Below are positions 1 to 8,668 of a stretch of 64,000 nucleotides of DNA, in pieces (position 1 is the first letter of the stretch; each line of letters opens with the position of its first letter). The translations under genes were made by a program, and so were the position numbers. Source of the DNA: Planctomycetota bacterium (GTDB lineage Bacteria > Planctomycetota > UBA11346); the NCBI GenBank assembly GCA_014193115.1, contig BJHQ01000013.1, positions 1-64,000 on the forward strand, read 5' to 3'. The notes below the pieces were generated by a model. It did no database searches and was not told where the DNA came from. It saw only the letters and a program-made list of their open reading frames with translations.

Positions 1-98
1 GCGCCTTCCATCGCCAAACGCATCAACGTCTGGTCCTGGGTCTTCATGGTCAGCCGGGCATCGCATTGCGCCTCCCGGACTTCGTGAACGATCTGCAT
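1..98 (-). CDS. Unknown protein, N-terminal 32 codons only
   Basis: A start codon reading leftwards at 98 is preceded by a good ribosome-binding site (AGAAGGA about six bases upstream), and the frame stays open to the window edge. The visible residues begin MQIVHEVREAQCDARLTMKT, with no signal peptide or motif I recognise. It lies on the same strand as the flagellar fliK/flhB-like genes but about 350 bp downstream of them, so a flagellar role is only a guess. The ribosome-binding site and codon pattern support a real gene; the product is unknown. Confidence 0.5.
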   Translation of the reverse strand, partial: MQIVHEVREAQCDARLTMKTQDQTLMRLAMEG

Positions 99-450
99 GG
101 GGATTCCTTCTGGGCTGGCGGCGTGTCGCCGCTGGGTGATTACACCCAGAAGGGTCCTCGTCTTTTGGGCGATTACGATAGGCTTAGCTCTTAAGGGGCG
201 GACATCTGTCCGTATCCCAACTGGGCATAAATGCACGGATTGTTCACTCCTAGGAAACCAAACCACCCGATCGGGGCACTGCCACGCGGCCATGCGCCCG
301 GGGATGTCAGGCCCGTGGCTGCGACCAGTACCACGGCTGGCTTCACCAAATGAAATGGCGAATCAGCAGCGCCTCTCTCGGCGGTTCAAGGGTGTTTTCG
401 AATAGTGACCCTCAGCCGAGCGAACGGTGCGATGATCCCAAGCCACCAGG
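99..450. other. Intergenic stretch without a supported gene
   Basis: About 350 bp between two minus-strand genes. A short rightward frame starting at 97 has no ribosome-binding site and no recognisable product, so I do not call it. There is a short perfect inverted repeat at 199-212 (CGGACA-TC-TGTCCG) with no T-tract. The stretch probably carries the promoter of the leftmost gene and the end of the flagellar transcript, but I see no clear promoter. Confidence 0.5.
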
Positions 451-756
451 TCAGTGCCCGGCGCGGGCATTGGCGCGGTAGAGGTGGGCGAGGATTTCAG
501 CGAGGGCGCGGTAGAGCGCTGGCGGAATCTCGGTGTCGAGTTCGATCAGCCCGAGCAGATGGACCAGGTCGCGATCCTCGTGCAGCGGGATGCCATGTTG
601 TCGGGCGAGGGCGATGATCCGCTCGGCGATCTCGCCTCCACCTTTGGCGAGGACCCGCGGAGCCCGATCGTCATCGTTGCGGTAGCGCACTGCCACCGCC
701 CGCCGACGAGCATCGTCCCAGCCCGTGGATCCTGCGGAGGGTCGTTGATCAGCCAT
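451..756 (-). CDS. FlhB C-terminal-like export switch protein (FhlB/YlqH type)
   Basis: A 101-residue protein matching only the cytoplasmic C-terminal domain of FlhB/YscU export-gate proteins: AVRYRNDDDRAPRVLAKG, then AERIIALARQHGIPLHED and a final EIPPALYRALAEILAHLYR segment. There is no membrane domain, and the autocleavage NPTH motif of full FlhB is absent. Such stand-alone homologues sit next to fliK in many flagellated bacteria and are thought to modulate the substrate-specificity switch of the flagellar type III export gate. Its start overlaps the end of the upstream fliK-like gene by 8 bp, suggesting translational coupling. Family assignment is firm; the exact role is inferred. Confidence 0.85.
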   Translation of the reverse strand: MADQRPSAGSTGWDDARRRAVAVRYRNDDDRAPRVLAKGGGEIAERIIALARQHGIPLHEDRDLVHLLGLIELDTEIPPALYRALAEILAHLYRANARAGH

Positions 757-3565
757 GATCCAGCTCCGTCACCCGGATGCCGGCCTGGATTCCCAGGGCA
801 TCCAGATCGGCGGCGAGGTCCGCCAAGCCACTGCTGATGATCGCTCCGCCGTGGGCCGAGGCGGCGATGGTGATGGCGATCGGACCTCCTTCGGCGCCAG
901 ACAAGCGGACGCTGATCGGCCCCAGGGCCGACAGCGCGGCATCGACCCGCAACCACCAGGCGCGTTGACCGCTTGGCGTCGTTCGGCTGGTCACCGCCAG
1001 TCGCGCCGGCACCGGCTGCTGCTGGGCCAGCAGCGGCAGGGCCACTACCAGATCGTAATCGGCCAATTCAGCGGGTTTGAACACCAATTCAGCGGCGGCT
1101 TCACGGGCGGCCCGGACCACCGCGGCTGGTTGAGGCTCATTCGGATGATCGGCATGCCTGAGGATCTCGCCGGCCGGATCGGCGTTTTCTGCAGCTGTCT
1201 GCGATGCAGGCAGCGCCAACTCGCTAGCGGTGCCTTCATCGGGGAAGGCAGGGCCTGCCGGCGGTCTTCCGTCGGGCGTTGGGGTAAGGCCAGGGACGGT
1301 CGCGGGTATAGACGCTGATGCTGGATCGGATGCCGACCGTTCATCGGGCAACCGCGCCAGCAACGCCGCCAAAAGCGGCAGCACTGCCAAGGGCGAGGCG
1401 CCTGCGGGACCGGCGAGGAGGGGGCCCATCGTCGGACCGGCCAGCGTCCCTGGTTGCTGAACCGCTGGCAGAATCGCTTGTGGAACCGCAGGCTGATTCG
1501 CTTGCGAGGCAGCCGTCCGAATTCCGGTCTGGACGGCTGCCTGTAGATCGGTCTGGACCGCTGTCCGGGTCTGGGCTGGCGGGCTCGCCCGGTCGAACGG
1601 GATGGCCTGGACGAAGTTCTCCGTCGGACTGCCGGATCCGGACGGCGGCTGAGGATTGCGCGGCATCGCACCCAAACCGGGCGGATGCACTCCGGATGGC
1701 AAGTACGGACCGTTGGCAGGTCGCAGGGATGGAGCCGCTACGTCGCCGGCGCGGCCCCTGGTCGGCCACGCATGGTTCGTTGCACCTTCCGGGCTTTCGC
1801 TGCGATCTGCAATCGTTTGTAGTGATGGTGGAGCAGCGCCAGGCTGGCGAAGGGGACCGCTGCTTGGGGAATCCGCTGGCGCTGGCCTCAGGGGACCCTG
1901 GTGCTGCGGTCCTGGGTATGCCGCTTGCGGCGTCCGGAGGCTTGGGTTGGGCTGCTGCGTCTGGTTGGGCTCGGCAGGTCCGCCTGGTCCGGCAGGTCCA
2001 CCCGGCCGCAGCAGCGGTGACAGTTTCTGATCCGGTGGTTCAGGGACGATCGGATCTCGATGGACGGCTGATCCTGTTCCGAGAGATCCTGAGATGCGCA
2101 GTGCCCGTGCTGGTCCTGATTCCGGTTCGCTAGCCACAGCATCAGACGGATCATCGCCTGCGGAATCTGGCGTGAACGGCCGGATCGGCTGAGGTGGCTG
2201 CCCAGCATCGGGCATCGACCTGATGCCAGCCAAGGTCAATGCCTGGCGGACCGCAGCGGAGCCGCCCGTGACCGCATCAGGCACGGCGATCGGAGCCCCC
2301 GGTGATGTGGACTCTGGAGCCATCGCTCCGGGTCCGACCGACCGACCGTTGGCGCCAGTCGAGGGGAGCTGCACGCGGCGATCTGGCCCAGGCAAGGTCG
2401 GATCACTCTGCGCTGCCGGCAGCGAACCGGTGGTCGGAACACGGACCTGATGGCGGCTCGGTAGCAGATCGACCAGTGCCGCGGCCAGATCGGGAAGACG
2501 GCCGGTGGCTGCCCGCTCAGCCAGGGCCAAGGTCGCCGGCGTGGCGGGCCAGCCAGCCCGGGCGAGCAGGGCGTGGGCGATGAGCCGCGGCGACGGGATG
2601 ACGGCGGTCGATGGCTCCGGAGGCACAGCGATGGATGACAGGCGATCGGGAGGCTGGACGACGTTGGTGCTGGCGGGATAGGACTTGGCGCGATCCGCCT
2701 GAAACGGCAGTCGGCTGGCTTGGCCGCTCGGCATGAGCCGATCGCCCGGCGTCGCCGCAGACGTTTGCGTCGCCGCAACACCAGGCAGCGCCGCAACACC
2801 AGGCAGCGCCGCAACACCAGGCAGCGCCGCAACACCAGGCTGCGCCGCAATGCCGGGCCGCGCCATAACACCGGCTAGCGCCGCAACGCCGGGCTGCGCC
2901 GCAACACTTGATGGCGCTGGGACGCGCAATGGCGTCACTGCTCTTGGCGGCGCCGCATCCGGCCGATCGATGCCCGCGTGTCCATCCGGCCCCATTTCCG
3001 GGGCATCGGTTCCTGCCATCGCAACCGCCGCCGCCAGACGTTCCCGATCGAGCGGCGCGCCGAGGGCGATGAACGCGCGCACGGCCAGGATGGCGACCGG
3101 GCTTGGCGGCAACCGCAGACGGGCGAGGAGTGCTGCGATCGGCGGTTCTTGTTCTGACGAAGATGACGACTGGTCCTGGATCATCGCGGTGATCGCGGCA
3201 ATGGTCCGTGATTCCGCGGTTCCGCTCGCCAGCAGGGGGCCGGTGACCAGCTGGCCGCGACCAGTGACCGGATCGCCGCCAGATGCACCGGAAGGCAGCA
3301 GCCGCAGGCGGACCGGTTGGTCAGGATCAGCAGCCGGCTCGGCCTGGATCAGGACGGTCTGGTCCGGTTGCAAGGGCACGTCTGAGGCTGCCACCAAGGT
3401 CCGGCCGCGCAGGGTGAACAGCCACTGCCCATCGCCGGCGGCGGAGATGACTCGGCCGGTGACCGGTTCACCGCTGCTGGCCAAGGCGGCCAGCAGATGG
3501 CGAAGGCCCGGATCATCGTTCACCGCATAGCCATCGGGCCGCTGCCAGCCCGCGACCGAAGTCAT
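749..3565 (-). CDS. fliK: FliK-type flagellar hook-length control protein
   Basis: A 938-residue protein with a folded N-terminus (roughly 1-110, beta-rich), a very long Pro/Ala/Gln-rich centre and a folded C-terminus (about 830-938) containing WWLRVDAALSALGPISVRL and a final hydrophobic helix region, as in the Flg_hook domain of FliK. FliK is secreted during hook assembly and tells FlhB to switch export from hook to filament subunits. Residues about 216-264 are eight hexapeptide-like repeats (GVAALP and variants) encoded by an 18-bp tandem repeat. It is over twice the length of enteric FliK, and low sequence conservation is normal for this family. It follows the sigma-factor gene by 85 bp and overlaps the FlhB-like gene. 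The call rests on domain layout and neighbours. Confidence 0.8.
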   Translation of the reverse strand: MTSVAGWQRPDGYAVNDDPGLRHLLAALASSGEPVTGRVISAAGDGQWLFTLRGRTLVAASDVPLQPDQTVLIQAEPAADPDQPVRLRLLPSGASGGDPVTGRGQLVTGPLLASGTAESRTIAAITAMIQDQSSSSSEQEPPIAALLARLRLPPSPVAILAVRAFIALGAPLDRERLAAAVAMAGTDAPEMGPDGHAGIDRPDAAPPRAVTPLRVPAPSSVAAQPGVAALAGVMARPGIAAQPGVAALPGVAALPGVAALPGVAATQTSAATPGDRLMPSGQASRLPFQADRAKSYPASTNVVQPPDRLSSIAVPPEPSTAVIPSPRLIAHALLARAGWPATPATLALAERAATGRLPDLAAALVDLLPSRHQVRVPTTGSLPAAQSDPTLPGPDRRVQLPSTGANGRSVGPGAMAPESTSPGAPIAVPDAVTGGSAAVRQALTLAGIRSMPDAGQPPQPIRPFTPDSAGDDPSDAVASEPESGPARALRISGSLGTGSAVHRDPIVPEPPDQKLSPLLRPGGPAGPGGPAEPNQTQQPNPSLRTPQAAYPGPQHQGPLRPAPADSPSSGPLRQPGAAPPSLQTIADRSESPEGATNHAWPTRGRAGDVAAPSLRPANGPYLPSGVHPPGLGAMPRNPQPPSGSGSPTENFVQAIPFDRASPPAQTRTAVQTDLQAAVQTGIRTAASQANQPAVPQAILPAVQQPGTLAGPTMGPLLAGPAGASPLAVLPLLAALLARLPDERSASDPASASIPATVPGLTPTPDGRPPAGPAFPDEGTASELALPASQTAAENADPAGEILRHADHPNEPQPAAVVRAAREAAAELVFKPAELADYDLVVALPLLAQQQPVPARLAVTSRTTPSGQRAWWLRVDAALSALGPISVRLSGAEGGPIAITIAASAHGGAIISSGLADLAADLDALGIQAGIRVTELDHG
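2775..2918. repeat. 18-bp in-frame tandem repeat inside fliK
   Basis: Eight consecutive 18-bp units of the form GCAACACCAGGCAGCGCC, the first four nearly identical and the last four diverged. The unit length keeps the reading frame and encodes GVAALP-type hexapeptides on the minus strand. Copy number could change by slippage and so alter the length of the FliK linker. Confidence 0.9.
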
Positions 3566-3650
3566 GGCCGACCTGGACCCCGGTCCGGTCCGACGCGGTG
3601 CTGGGGCTGGAACCCGACCAGCGAAATCACGTCCGGTCCACGCCAGGCCG

Positions 3651-4463
3651 TTAGAGCAGTTCCAGGCCGCGGACCTTGTTCCGCAGCACGGTGATCACGC
3701 GGGTGTGGATCTGGCACACCCGGCTCTCGGTGACGCCGAGCACGGCGGCGATCTCTTTCATCAGCAGATGCTCGAAATAATACAGCTTGACCACCATCCG
3801 CTCCTGATCGGTCAAGGTCGCCAGGACCCGGGCGAGAACCCGTTTGCGATCGTCGGTATCCATCCGGCGGCCGGGGTCGGTCTCGCCGTCGTCGCGTCTG
3901 GCCAGGGTCGCACCGAGCGGAGCGTCCTCGGCCACCGGCGCGTCCAGGCTGACTTGCGAAGCGAGACGGGCTTGGGCTTCCAGGTCGGGCAGTTCGGCCT
4001 CGGACACGCCGAGCCGGGTCGCCAGCTCGTGGTCGTTGGGCGTCCGACCCAAGGCCTGGGACAGCTCGGCCACGGCCTGCTGGTAATCGCGGGCCCGTTC
4101 CCGGGCTGCTCGCGGAACCCAGTCGCGGGCCCGCAACTCGTCGATCACCTGGCCGCGGATGCGCAGCACCGCATAGGTTGAAAAAGCGGTGTCGCGGCCG
4201 GCATCGTACCGGTTCAGCGCATCGATCAGCCCGATCACACCGGCATGGAACAGGTCATCACGGTCGACCGTCGCCGGCAGGTGGGCGGCGACCCGCTCGA
4301 CCACGGTGCGGACCAGCGGCAGATGACGGAGGATCTCCTGTTCCCGCTCGGGAGCGGTGCGGGTGTCTTCGGCTTGGCGGTAGGCCCGCACCCGGTCGCT
4401 GCGCGCCGAGGCTTGTGCGACCGCGACGGTGCCGGGGACCGGAGTGGCGGTAGTGGTGCTCAT
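3651..4463 (-). CDS. fliA: Flagellar sigma factor FliA (sigma-28/WhiG family)
   Basis: A 270-residue group-3 sigma factor. Region 2 is visible at about residues 45-115 (LPLVRTVVERVAAHLP, DDLFHAGVIGLIDALNRYD, FSTYAVLRIRGQVIDELR), region 3 with DWVPRAAR follows, and region 4 at the C-terminus contains LTDQERMVVKLYYFEHLLMK and a helix-turn-helix ending TESRVCQIHTRVI. These are hallmark FliA/WhiG sequences. It directs RNA polymerase to late flagellar promoters. Its start codon overlaps the stop of the upstream membrane-protein gene (ATGA), and fliK follows 85 bp downstream, so the group probably forms one transcript. No anti-sigma FlgM gene is recognisable nearby. Confidence 0.93.
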   Translation of the reverse strand: MSTTTATPVPGTVAVAQASARSDRVRAYRQAEDTRTAPEREQEILRHLPLVRTVVERVAAHLPATVDRDDLFHAGVIGLIDALNRYDAGRDTAFSTYAVLRIRGQVIDELRARDWVPRAARERARDYQQAVAELSQALGRTPNDHELATRLGVSEAELPDLEAQARLASQVSLDAPVAEDAPLGATLARRDDGETDPGRRMDTDDRKRVLARVLATLTDQERMVVKLYYFEHLLMKEIAAVLGVTESRVCQIHTRVITVLRNKVRGLELL

Positions 4464-4807
4464 CGGCTAGGCCCTCCTCGACCCGGAGCGGCTGGCGTAA
4501 CCGGTCTGCGCACCGGCGGTTCGGGCTTGCGCACAGGTACGGCTGGCTCGGATTTCGGTTCGTTCTTCTGGCTTGCCATCAGCCGTTCCGACTCGTCCTG
4601 GGAGATCCGCTCTTCGATCACCGCGGCGACCTGGCGGGCCAGCCAACCACCGGCTACGGCCGTCACCCAGGCAGCGATTCCGGCGCGCCAGGCAAGGGTC
4701 TGCGGATCGGTACCGCAGAACAGCCCGACGGCGAGGAAGCACACCGCCGCTGCCGCCAAGATGCGGGCCTGGATGGCCAGGAGATGGATCTCCACGCACA
4801 GCTCCAC
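4460..4807 (-). CDS. Small membrane protein encoded upstream of fliA
   Basis: A 115-residue protein with two hydrophobic helices (about 15-33 and 42-59) and a charged, Pro/Arg-rich tail. It resembles no family I can name. The frame is closed by a stop three codons upstream, so the only in-frame start is GTG at 4807, which lacks a clear ribosome-binding site. The ATGA overlap with fliA argues for co-translation. Small two-helix proteins of unknown function are common in the flhF-flhG-fliA neighbourhood. The sequence upstream (to 4983) also reads plausibly in another frame, so a frameshift or different start cannot be excluded. Confidence 0.55.
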   Translation of the reverse strand: MELCVEIHLLAIQARILAAAAVCFLAVGLFCGTDPQTLAWRAGIAAWVTAVAGGWLARQVAAVIEERISQDESERLMASQKNEPKSEPAVPVRKPEPPVRRPVTPAAPGRGGPSR

Positions 4808-4819
4808 TGGGAATCATCG

Positions 4820-4836
4820 GGGTAGACTACCCCGAC
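4820..4836. promoter_or_regulatory. 17-bp perfect palindrome upstream of the fliA operon
   Basis: CGGGGTAG-A-CTACCCCG: two 8-bp arms around a single central base, ending 13 bp upstream of the GTG start of the first gene of the fliA group. A one-base spacer cannot form an RNA hairpin, so a protein-binding operator is the likelier reading. The inner 11-mer GGTAGACTACC recurs once more in the window, directly upstream of fliL (54412-54422). The regulatory role is inferred. Confidence 0.45.
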
Positions 4837-5081
4837 CAGCAGCCCTACGCAAAGGCGGGGCCAGTCGAGGTCGGCCAATTGCCGTACCTCCCGTGGCAGG
4901 ATCCTGCCGGCCGCGTCCATCCGAGTTCTGAGCTGAGTCAAAACCAGTACAGCCCGGAACGTTGGGGGAGTCAGCACCGCCATCGCTGCATTTCGTCACG
5001 TTTCCGGCGACCTGTCCGCGTGCCAGGATCCGGACAGGGTATCGTCGGATCGCCTCTGGTTCAGGCTGGCCTCAGATCGGT

Positions 5082-6086
5082 CTACCGCCAATCGAACAGG
5101 ATGCCCAAATGCGGCCGCTTGGCGTCCGCCGCCAGGGCATAGGCCTCAGGCGCTGCCGCCGGCGTGAACCGGTGGGTGACCAGGTCATTCACCCGCAGAT
5201 CGCCCCGGGCCAGGCCGCGCAGCAGGTACGCCTGCATCGCTGGCGCGGTCCAGCGGTCGCGGGCATCGCCGGGGGCGGCGGTGTGGCTGTCATGGGAACC
5301 GATCAGGCTGACCCCGCGGGCCAGGATGTCGCCGCTGATCCGCTGGGATCCGGGATCGCCGGGATCGCCCAGCATGACCACCGTGCCGAAGTCCCTGGCG
5401 AGGCCGAGGGCCTGTGGCAGGACCGCCGGATGGCCGGTGACATCGTAGACCACATCCGGCAAACCGCCGTCGCAGGCGGCCTGCACCGCGGTCCGGGCGG
5501 TGGCCACGGTGCCGGTCCACACCCCGGTGGCGCCGTGCTGTTCCGCTGCGGCGCAGCGTGCGACATCAGTGTCGATGGCGATCACCGTCTCGCAGCCCAG
5601 GCGGCGGAGGTACTGCACCAGCACGAGGCCGAGCACCCCGCAGCCGATCACCACCACCCGGTCGCCGAGCACGTGGGGGACCTTGCGCACCGCCACCTGG
5701 ACGATCTTGAGGATGCCGATCCAGGCGGCGTCGGCCAGGTCCACGCGGTCAGGAACCGGATTCACCGCCGCAGCCTTGATCAGCACCCGGCGGGCGTGTT
5801 TGCCGCGCACAGCCACCCGGTCACCGACCTTGAGATTGGCTACCTGGGCGCCGGTCTCGACCACCACACCGGCGCTGCTGTAGCCAGGGAAGAATGGATA
5901 GCGGACAAAACGCGACCAGTGCGTGTCCTCGGCGAAGCGATGGTGCAAGCAGGTCAGTTCCGTACCCGCGGACATCAACGACCAGTGGGTTTCCACCACC
6001 ACCTGGTCTGGACCGGCGCTGACCGGGCCAGCGTCATAGGTCTCGACCGCACCGATGGCGGGGAAGCGGATGGCAGGATTGATCAT
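5082..6086 (-). CDS. MDR-family (zinc alcohol dehydrogenase-like) oxidoreductase
   Basis: A 334-residue medium-chain dehydrogenase/reductase. The GroES-like N-terminal half contains MSAGTELTCLHH and PGYSSAGVVVETG, and the Rossmann half starts with VVVIGCGVLGLVLVQYL (GCGVLG at 148-153). The four-cysteine structural zinc lobe of classical alcohol dehydrogenases is absent, as in the threonine/sorbitol-dehydrogenase-like and bacteriochlorophyllide-type branches. The start is ATG at 6086; the much longer open frame upstream is antisense noise. The ATG overlaps the stop of the FAD-oxidoreductase gene (ATGA), so the two are coupled. Together they probably oxidise a sugar or polyol derivative; the substrate is unknown. 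Confidence 0.85.
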   Translation of the reverse strand: MINPAIRFPAIGAVETYDAGPVSAGPDQVVVETHWSLMSAGTELTCLHHRFAEDTHWSRFVRYPFFPGYSSAGVVVETGAQVANLKVGDRVAVRGKHARRVLIKAAAVNPVPDRVDLADAAWIGILKIVQVAVRKVPHVLGDRVVVIGCGVLGLVLVQYLRRLGCETVIAIDTDVARCAAAEQHGATGVWTGTVATARTAVQAACDGGLPDVVYDVTGHPAVLPQALGLARDFGTVVMLGDPGDPGSQRISGDILARGVSLIGSHDSHTAAPGDARDRWTAPAMQAYLLRGLARGDLRVNDLVTHRFTPAAAPEAYALAADAKRPHLGILFDWR

Positions 6087-7438
6087 GGCAGGAAGGCTCC
6101 CCGGCGGCGCAGTTCGGCGCGCAGATGGTCGGTGGAAACGGCTCGCACGTCGCCGTGGGTGCGGACCGCGCTGGCGGCGACCCCGGCGGCCTCGCCGGTG
6201 CACAGGCACACCGGCATGACCCGGACGCTGGCGTTCACCGGCCGGTCCGTGCCGATGCAGCGACCCGCCACCAGGACATTTTTCAATCCGATGGGCAGGA
6301 GACTGCGATAGGGGATGCCGTGGGATTCGCCGGGTTGGTATTTCTCGAACCGGCCATGCACGCGCCTCTCCCAATCGGCACCTTTGCCCGCATTGGCACT
6401 GGTCAGTTCAGCCGAATAGAGATGGATGTCGATGAAATAGGCGTTGCGGCAGATCTCGTCGGGAAACGACTGGCGGTTGCAATAGTCTGCCAGGGTCAGT
6501 TCGTAGTCGGCGACGATCCGCCGGGTCTCGCGGGTTCCCAGCAGTGATCCGGTCGAAACCAGAAAGGAATCGGCGAAGAACTCCGGCAGATGGGCAGCCA
6601 GGGCATCGCGATAGGTCTTGGCCAGACGCCGGCCGGCGGCCATGCCCTTGGCCAGGTTGCCGGGATCGGTGTTGTCGACTCCATAGATGTGGCCGGCATT
6701 GAATCCCATGCAGCCCGGTCCGACTCGGATGCCGACGATGTGCTCATCCGGGATCGCGGCGAACCGCGGATCGGCGCGCATGCGGGCGATGGCCGAGGGC
6801 TGGCCTGGCGCCGGCGGCTTGGTGAAGCTGGGATACTCCGCGAAGCTGCCTGTGACATTGGCGAGGATGAAGCACATGGTCGCCGGCATCAGTTCGCCGC
6901 CGGCATCGTCGCCCTTGTGGATCGCCACCCCGGTGCGGGCGACCAGGTCGCCATCGCCGGTGGCGTCGATGAACACCGTGGCCCGGATCGCCCGCAGGCC
7001 GCGCTTGTCGGCGACGATGATGGCGTCCACGGTGCCATCGCTCTGGCGGCGGGCCTCCACCAGCAACGTGTCGAAGGCAACCTCGACCCCGGCCTCAGCC
7101 AGGGCCTGGTCGTAGACCTGCTTGAGATGCTCGGCGTTGATCGCCACCCAGTCGTCCTTGCCCGCCGGGACATGCGGCGTTCCGGCCTTCGACCGGTCCA
7201 GGATACGTCCAGCTAATCCAGCATGGATGCGCTGCTTGCGGTCAGTGAACGGGCACCAGGCCGGCACCAGGGCGACCGTACCCATGCCGCCGGCGGTGCA
7301 GGTGCGCTCGATCAGCAGCACCCGGCAGCCCTCTTCTGCTGCGGCGATGGCGGCGGCGCAGCCGGCAGGACCGCCACCGACCACGACCACGTCCCAGATA
7401 CCTCCGGAAGGCACAGGAACGGAAATGGAATCGGACAT
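6083..7438 (-). CDS. FAD-dependent oxidoreductase (FAD_oxidored type)
   Basis: A 451-residue flavoprotein. The dinucleotide-binding motif VVVVGGGPAGC (GGGPAG at 21-26) opens the fold, followed by the acidic end of the second strand (LLIERT) and the GGMGTVALVPAW segment typical of the FAD_oxidored family common in Planctomycetota, Lentisphaerae and Verrucomicrobia. The second FAD contact ATGDGDL (about 180) and a C-terminal RPVNASVRVMP segment are also present. I chose ATG 7438 because the longer upstream frame lacks sense. It is co-translated with the MDR dehydrogenase and lies 211 bp after the AraC gene on the same strand. Substrate unknown. Confidence 0.88.
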   Translation of the reverse strand: MSDSISVPVPSGGIWDVVVVGGGPAGCAAAIAAAEEGCRVLLIERTCTAGGMGTVALVPAWCPFTDRKQRIHAGLAGRILDRSKAGTPHVPAGKDDWVAINAEHLKQVYDQALAEAGVEVAFDTLLVEARRQSDGTVDAIIVADKRGLRAIRATVFIDATGDGDLVARTGVAIHKGDDAGGELMPATMCFILANVTGSFAEYPSFTKPPAPGQPSAIARMRADPRFAAIPDEHIVGIRVGPGCMGFNAGHIYGVDNTDPGNLAKGMAAGRRLAKTYRDALAAHLPEFFADSFLVSTGSLLGTRETRRIVADYELTLADYCNRQSFPDEICRNAYFIDIHLYSAELTSANAGKGADWERRVHGRFEKYQPGESHGIPYRSLLPIGLKNVLVAGRCIGTDRPVNASVRVMPVCLCTGEAAGVAASAVRTHGDVRAVSTDHLRAELRRRGAFLP

Positions 7439-7649
7439 AGCTGGGACTCCGTTGGTGCCAGGCCACCGCGCGGTCGGGTGCGGCGGCCTGTGGTCGAGTA
7501 CGGACGCTAGGGAGCGAAAGCATCCCTTCCCACGCCGCATCATGGTGCGGATCGCTCATCCCTGGTGTATCTGCTTGGCCGCAGGATCGCCTGGGCCAGG
7601 CGGGGTGCAGCGTTCGCGCCGTCATTACATCTGTGGAATCGCCTTCCGT

Positions 7650-8471
7650 TCAGGTGCTTCCACGACGGCGCCATTCCGCTGGGCTCGCCCCGGCGCGTTG
7701 GCGGAACCAACGGCAGAAATGGCTGGGATCGCCGAATCCCAGTCGGGCTGAGACCGCCTTCACCGGCTCAGCCAGATCGCGGAGTGCGCGGCAGGCATCG
7801 GCGAGCAGCCGATCCTCCAGCCAGGCCCGCACCGAGCCGCCGCAGTGCTGGCGGAACAGCCGATCGAGCTGCGCCCGCGACAGGCCGGTGGCGGTGTGCA
7901 GCCGATCCCAGGGGATGGCCGAGGGACTGGGTCGCTCCAGCAGGCACTGCTGCGCCAGGGCAATCCGCGTTTCGCTGATCGGGATCCCGAGCGGAATTCC
8001 AGCCTGATCGCAGGCGGCGACGCACCAATGCAGCACTTCAGCCTGGAGTGCGGCCCAGGAGCGAGCATCCAGCAGACTGCTGTGCTTCAGAAACGAACCG
8101 CCGATCGTTGCCGCCAGGCGATCGGCCGCTGCCACCAGGGCCGGGTGTCCGTCGGGGATCAACGTCGGAGGCAGACCTGCTCCAGGCACCTGGCCGGTCG
8201 CATCGACGATGGCGCAGCGGATCGAGCGGATCACAGCATCCTGGGTGAAGCGATGACGCCGGGCGACCCCGGGCGGGATGAGCACCCAATCGCCCGGCCC
8301 GGCGCGCAGCCGTCCGGATCCGTACACGACCTCGACCGAACCCGCGCGCACCTGCCAGGCGCTGAGCAGGAAATCGCGCAGGGAACTGGTGCGGTTGACC
8401 GGAGATACCGCGCGATCGTAGTACATCTCCAGGTCGAATCGCCACTCGTTCCAGGTGCGGTAGCTGAGCAT
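7650..8471 (-). CDS. AraC-family transcriptional regulator
   Basis: A 273-residue regulator. The N-terminal half is a cupin-like effector domain (SVEVVYGSGRLRAGPGDWVLIPPG and following, about residues 45-75). The C-terminal 90 residues form two helix-turn-helix units: LHTATGLSRAQLDRLFRQH, then VSARLGFGDPSHFCRWFRQ with the usual AGASPAEWRRR ending. It is divergent from the dioxygenase gene and upstream of the FAD/MDR pair on its own strand, so it most likely senses a small molecule, perhaps a carbohydrate, and controls both sides. Start set at ATG 8471; no strong ribosome-binding site is seen. Confidence 0.9.
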   Translation of the reverse strand: MLSYRTWNEWRFDLEMYYDRAVSPVNRTSSLRDFLLSAWQVRAGSVEVVYGSGRLRAGPGDWVLIPPGVARRHRFTQDAVIRSIRCAIVDATGQVPGAGLPPTLIPDGHPALVAAADRLAATIGGSFLKHSSLLDARSWAALQAEVLHWCVAACDQAGIPLGIPISETRIALAQQCLLERPSPSAIPWDRLHTATGLSRAQLDRLFRQHCGGSVRAWLEDRLLADACRALRDLAEPVKAVSARLGFGDPSHFCRWFRQRAGASPAEWRRRGST

Positions 8472-8668
8472 GGACAAATCATCCGGATGGAACGTCCATG
8501 AGCAATCCGTGCCATAGCGCTGACTGTCGATCGCGGACAGACGTCACATCGTGGATGCATATCGCCGCCAACGCCGCGTGCGGGCTCTGCCTGTCGAGGC
8601 CGTGGCGACATCCACCCAGCAATGATCAGGAACGATCAGGAACGATCAGGAACGATCAGGAACGACCC
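8472..8668. promoter_or_regulatory. Divergent regulatory region between araC-like and dioxygenase genes
   Basis: Just under 200 bp between divergent starts, the natural place for AraC-type operators and both promoters. I cannot define -35/-10 boxes. The last 45 bp hold a 10-bp tandem repeat (8621-8665), listed separately. Confidence 0.5.
8621..8665 (+). repeat. Tandem 10-bp repeat carrying Shine-Dalgarno-like AGGA
   Basis: Four head-to-tail units AACGATCAGG (the first with one change, AATGATCAGG) and a partial fifth, ending four bases before the dioxygenase ATG at 8669. Each junction reads CAGGAACGA, so AGGA ribosome-binding-like sequences recur every 10 bp; the last lies at usable spacing to the ATG. 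Gain or loss of units could tune translation. Confidence 0.9.

Noticed and set aside
97-405. A short plus-strand frame at the left end
   Set aside because: No ribosome-binding site, atypical composition, and it is antisense to the start of the partial gene at 1-98.
4663-4983. A 106-codon minus-strand frame upstream of fliA (MAVLTPPTFRAVLVLTQLRT...)
   Set aside because: Its first 58 codons read plausibly, but the rest runs out of phase through the two-helix membrane protein, which overlaps fliA. I kept the latter and noted the doubt there.
6087-6374. N-terminal extension of the MDR dehydrogenase
   Set aside because: It lies antisense to the in-frame FAD-oxidoreductase coding end, is Arg/His-rich, and the dehydrogenase fold starts at ATG 6086 with an ATGA overlap.
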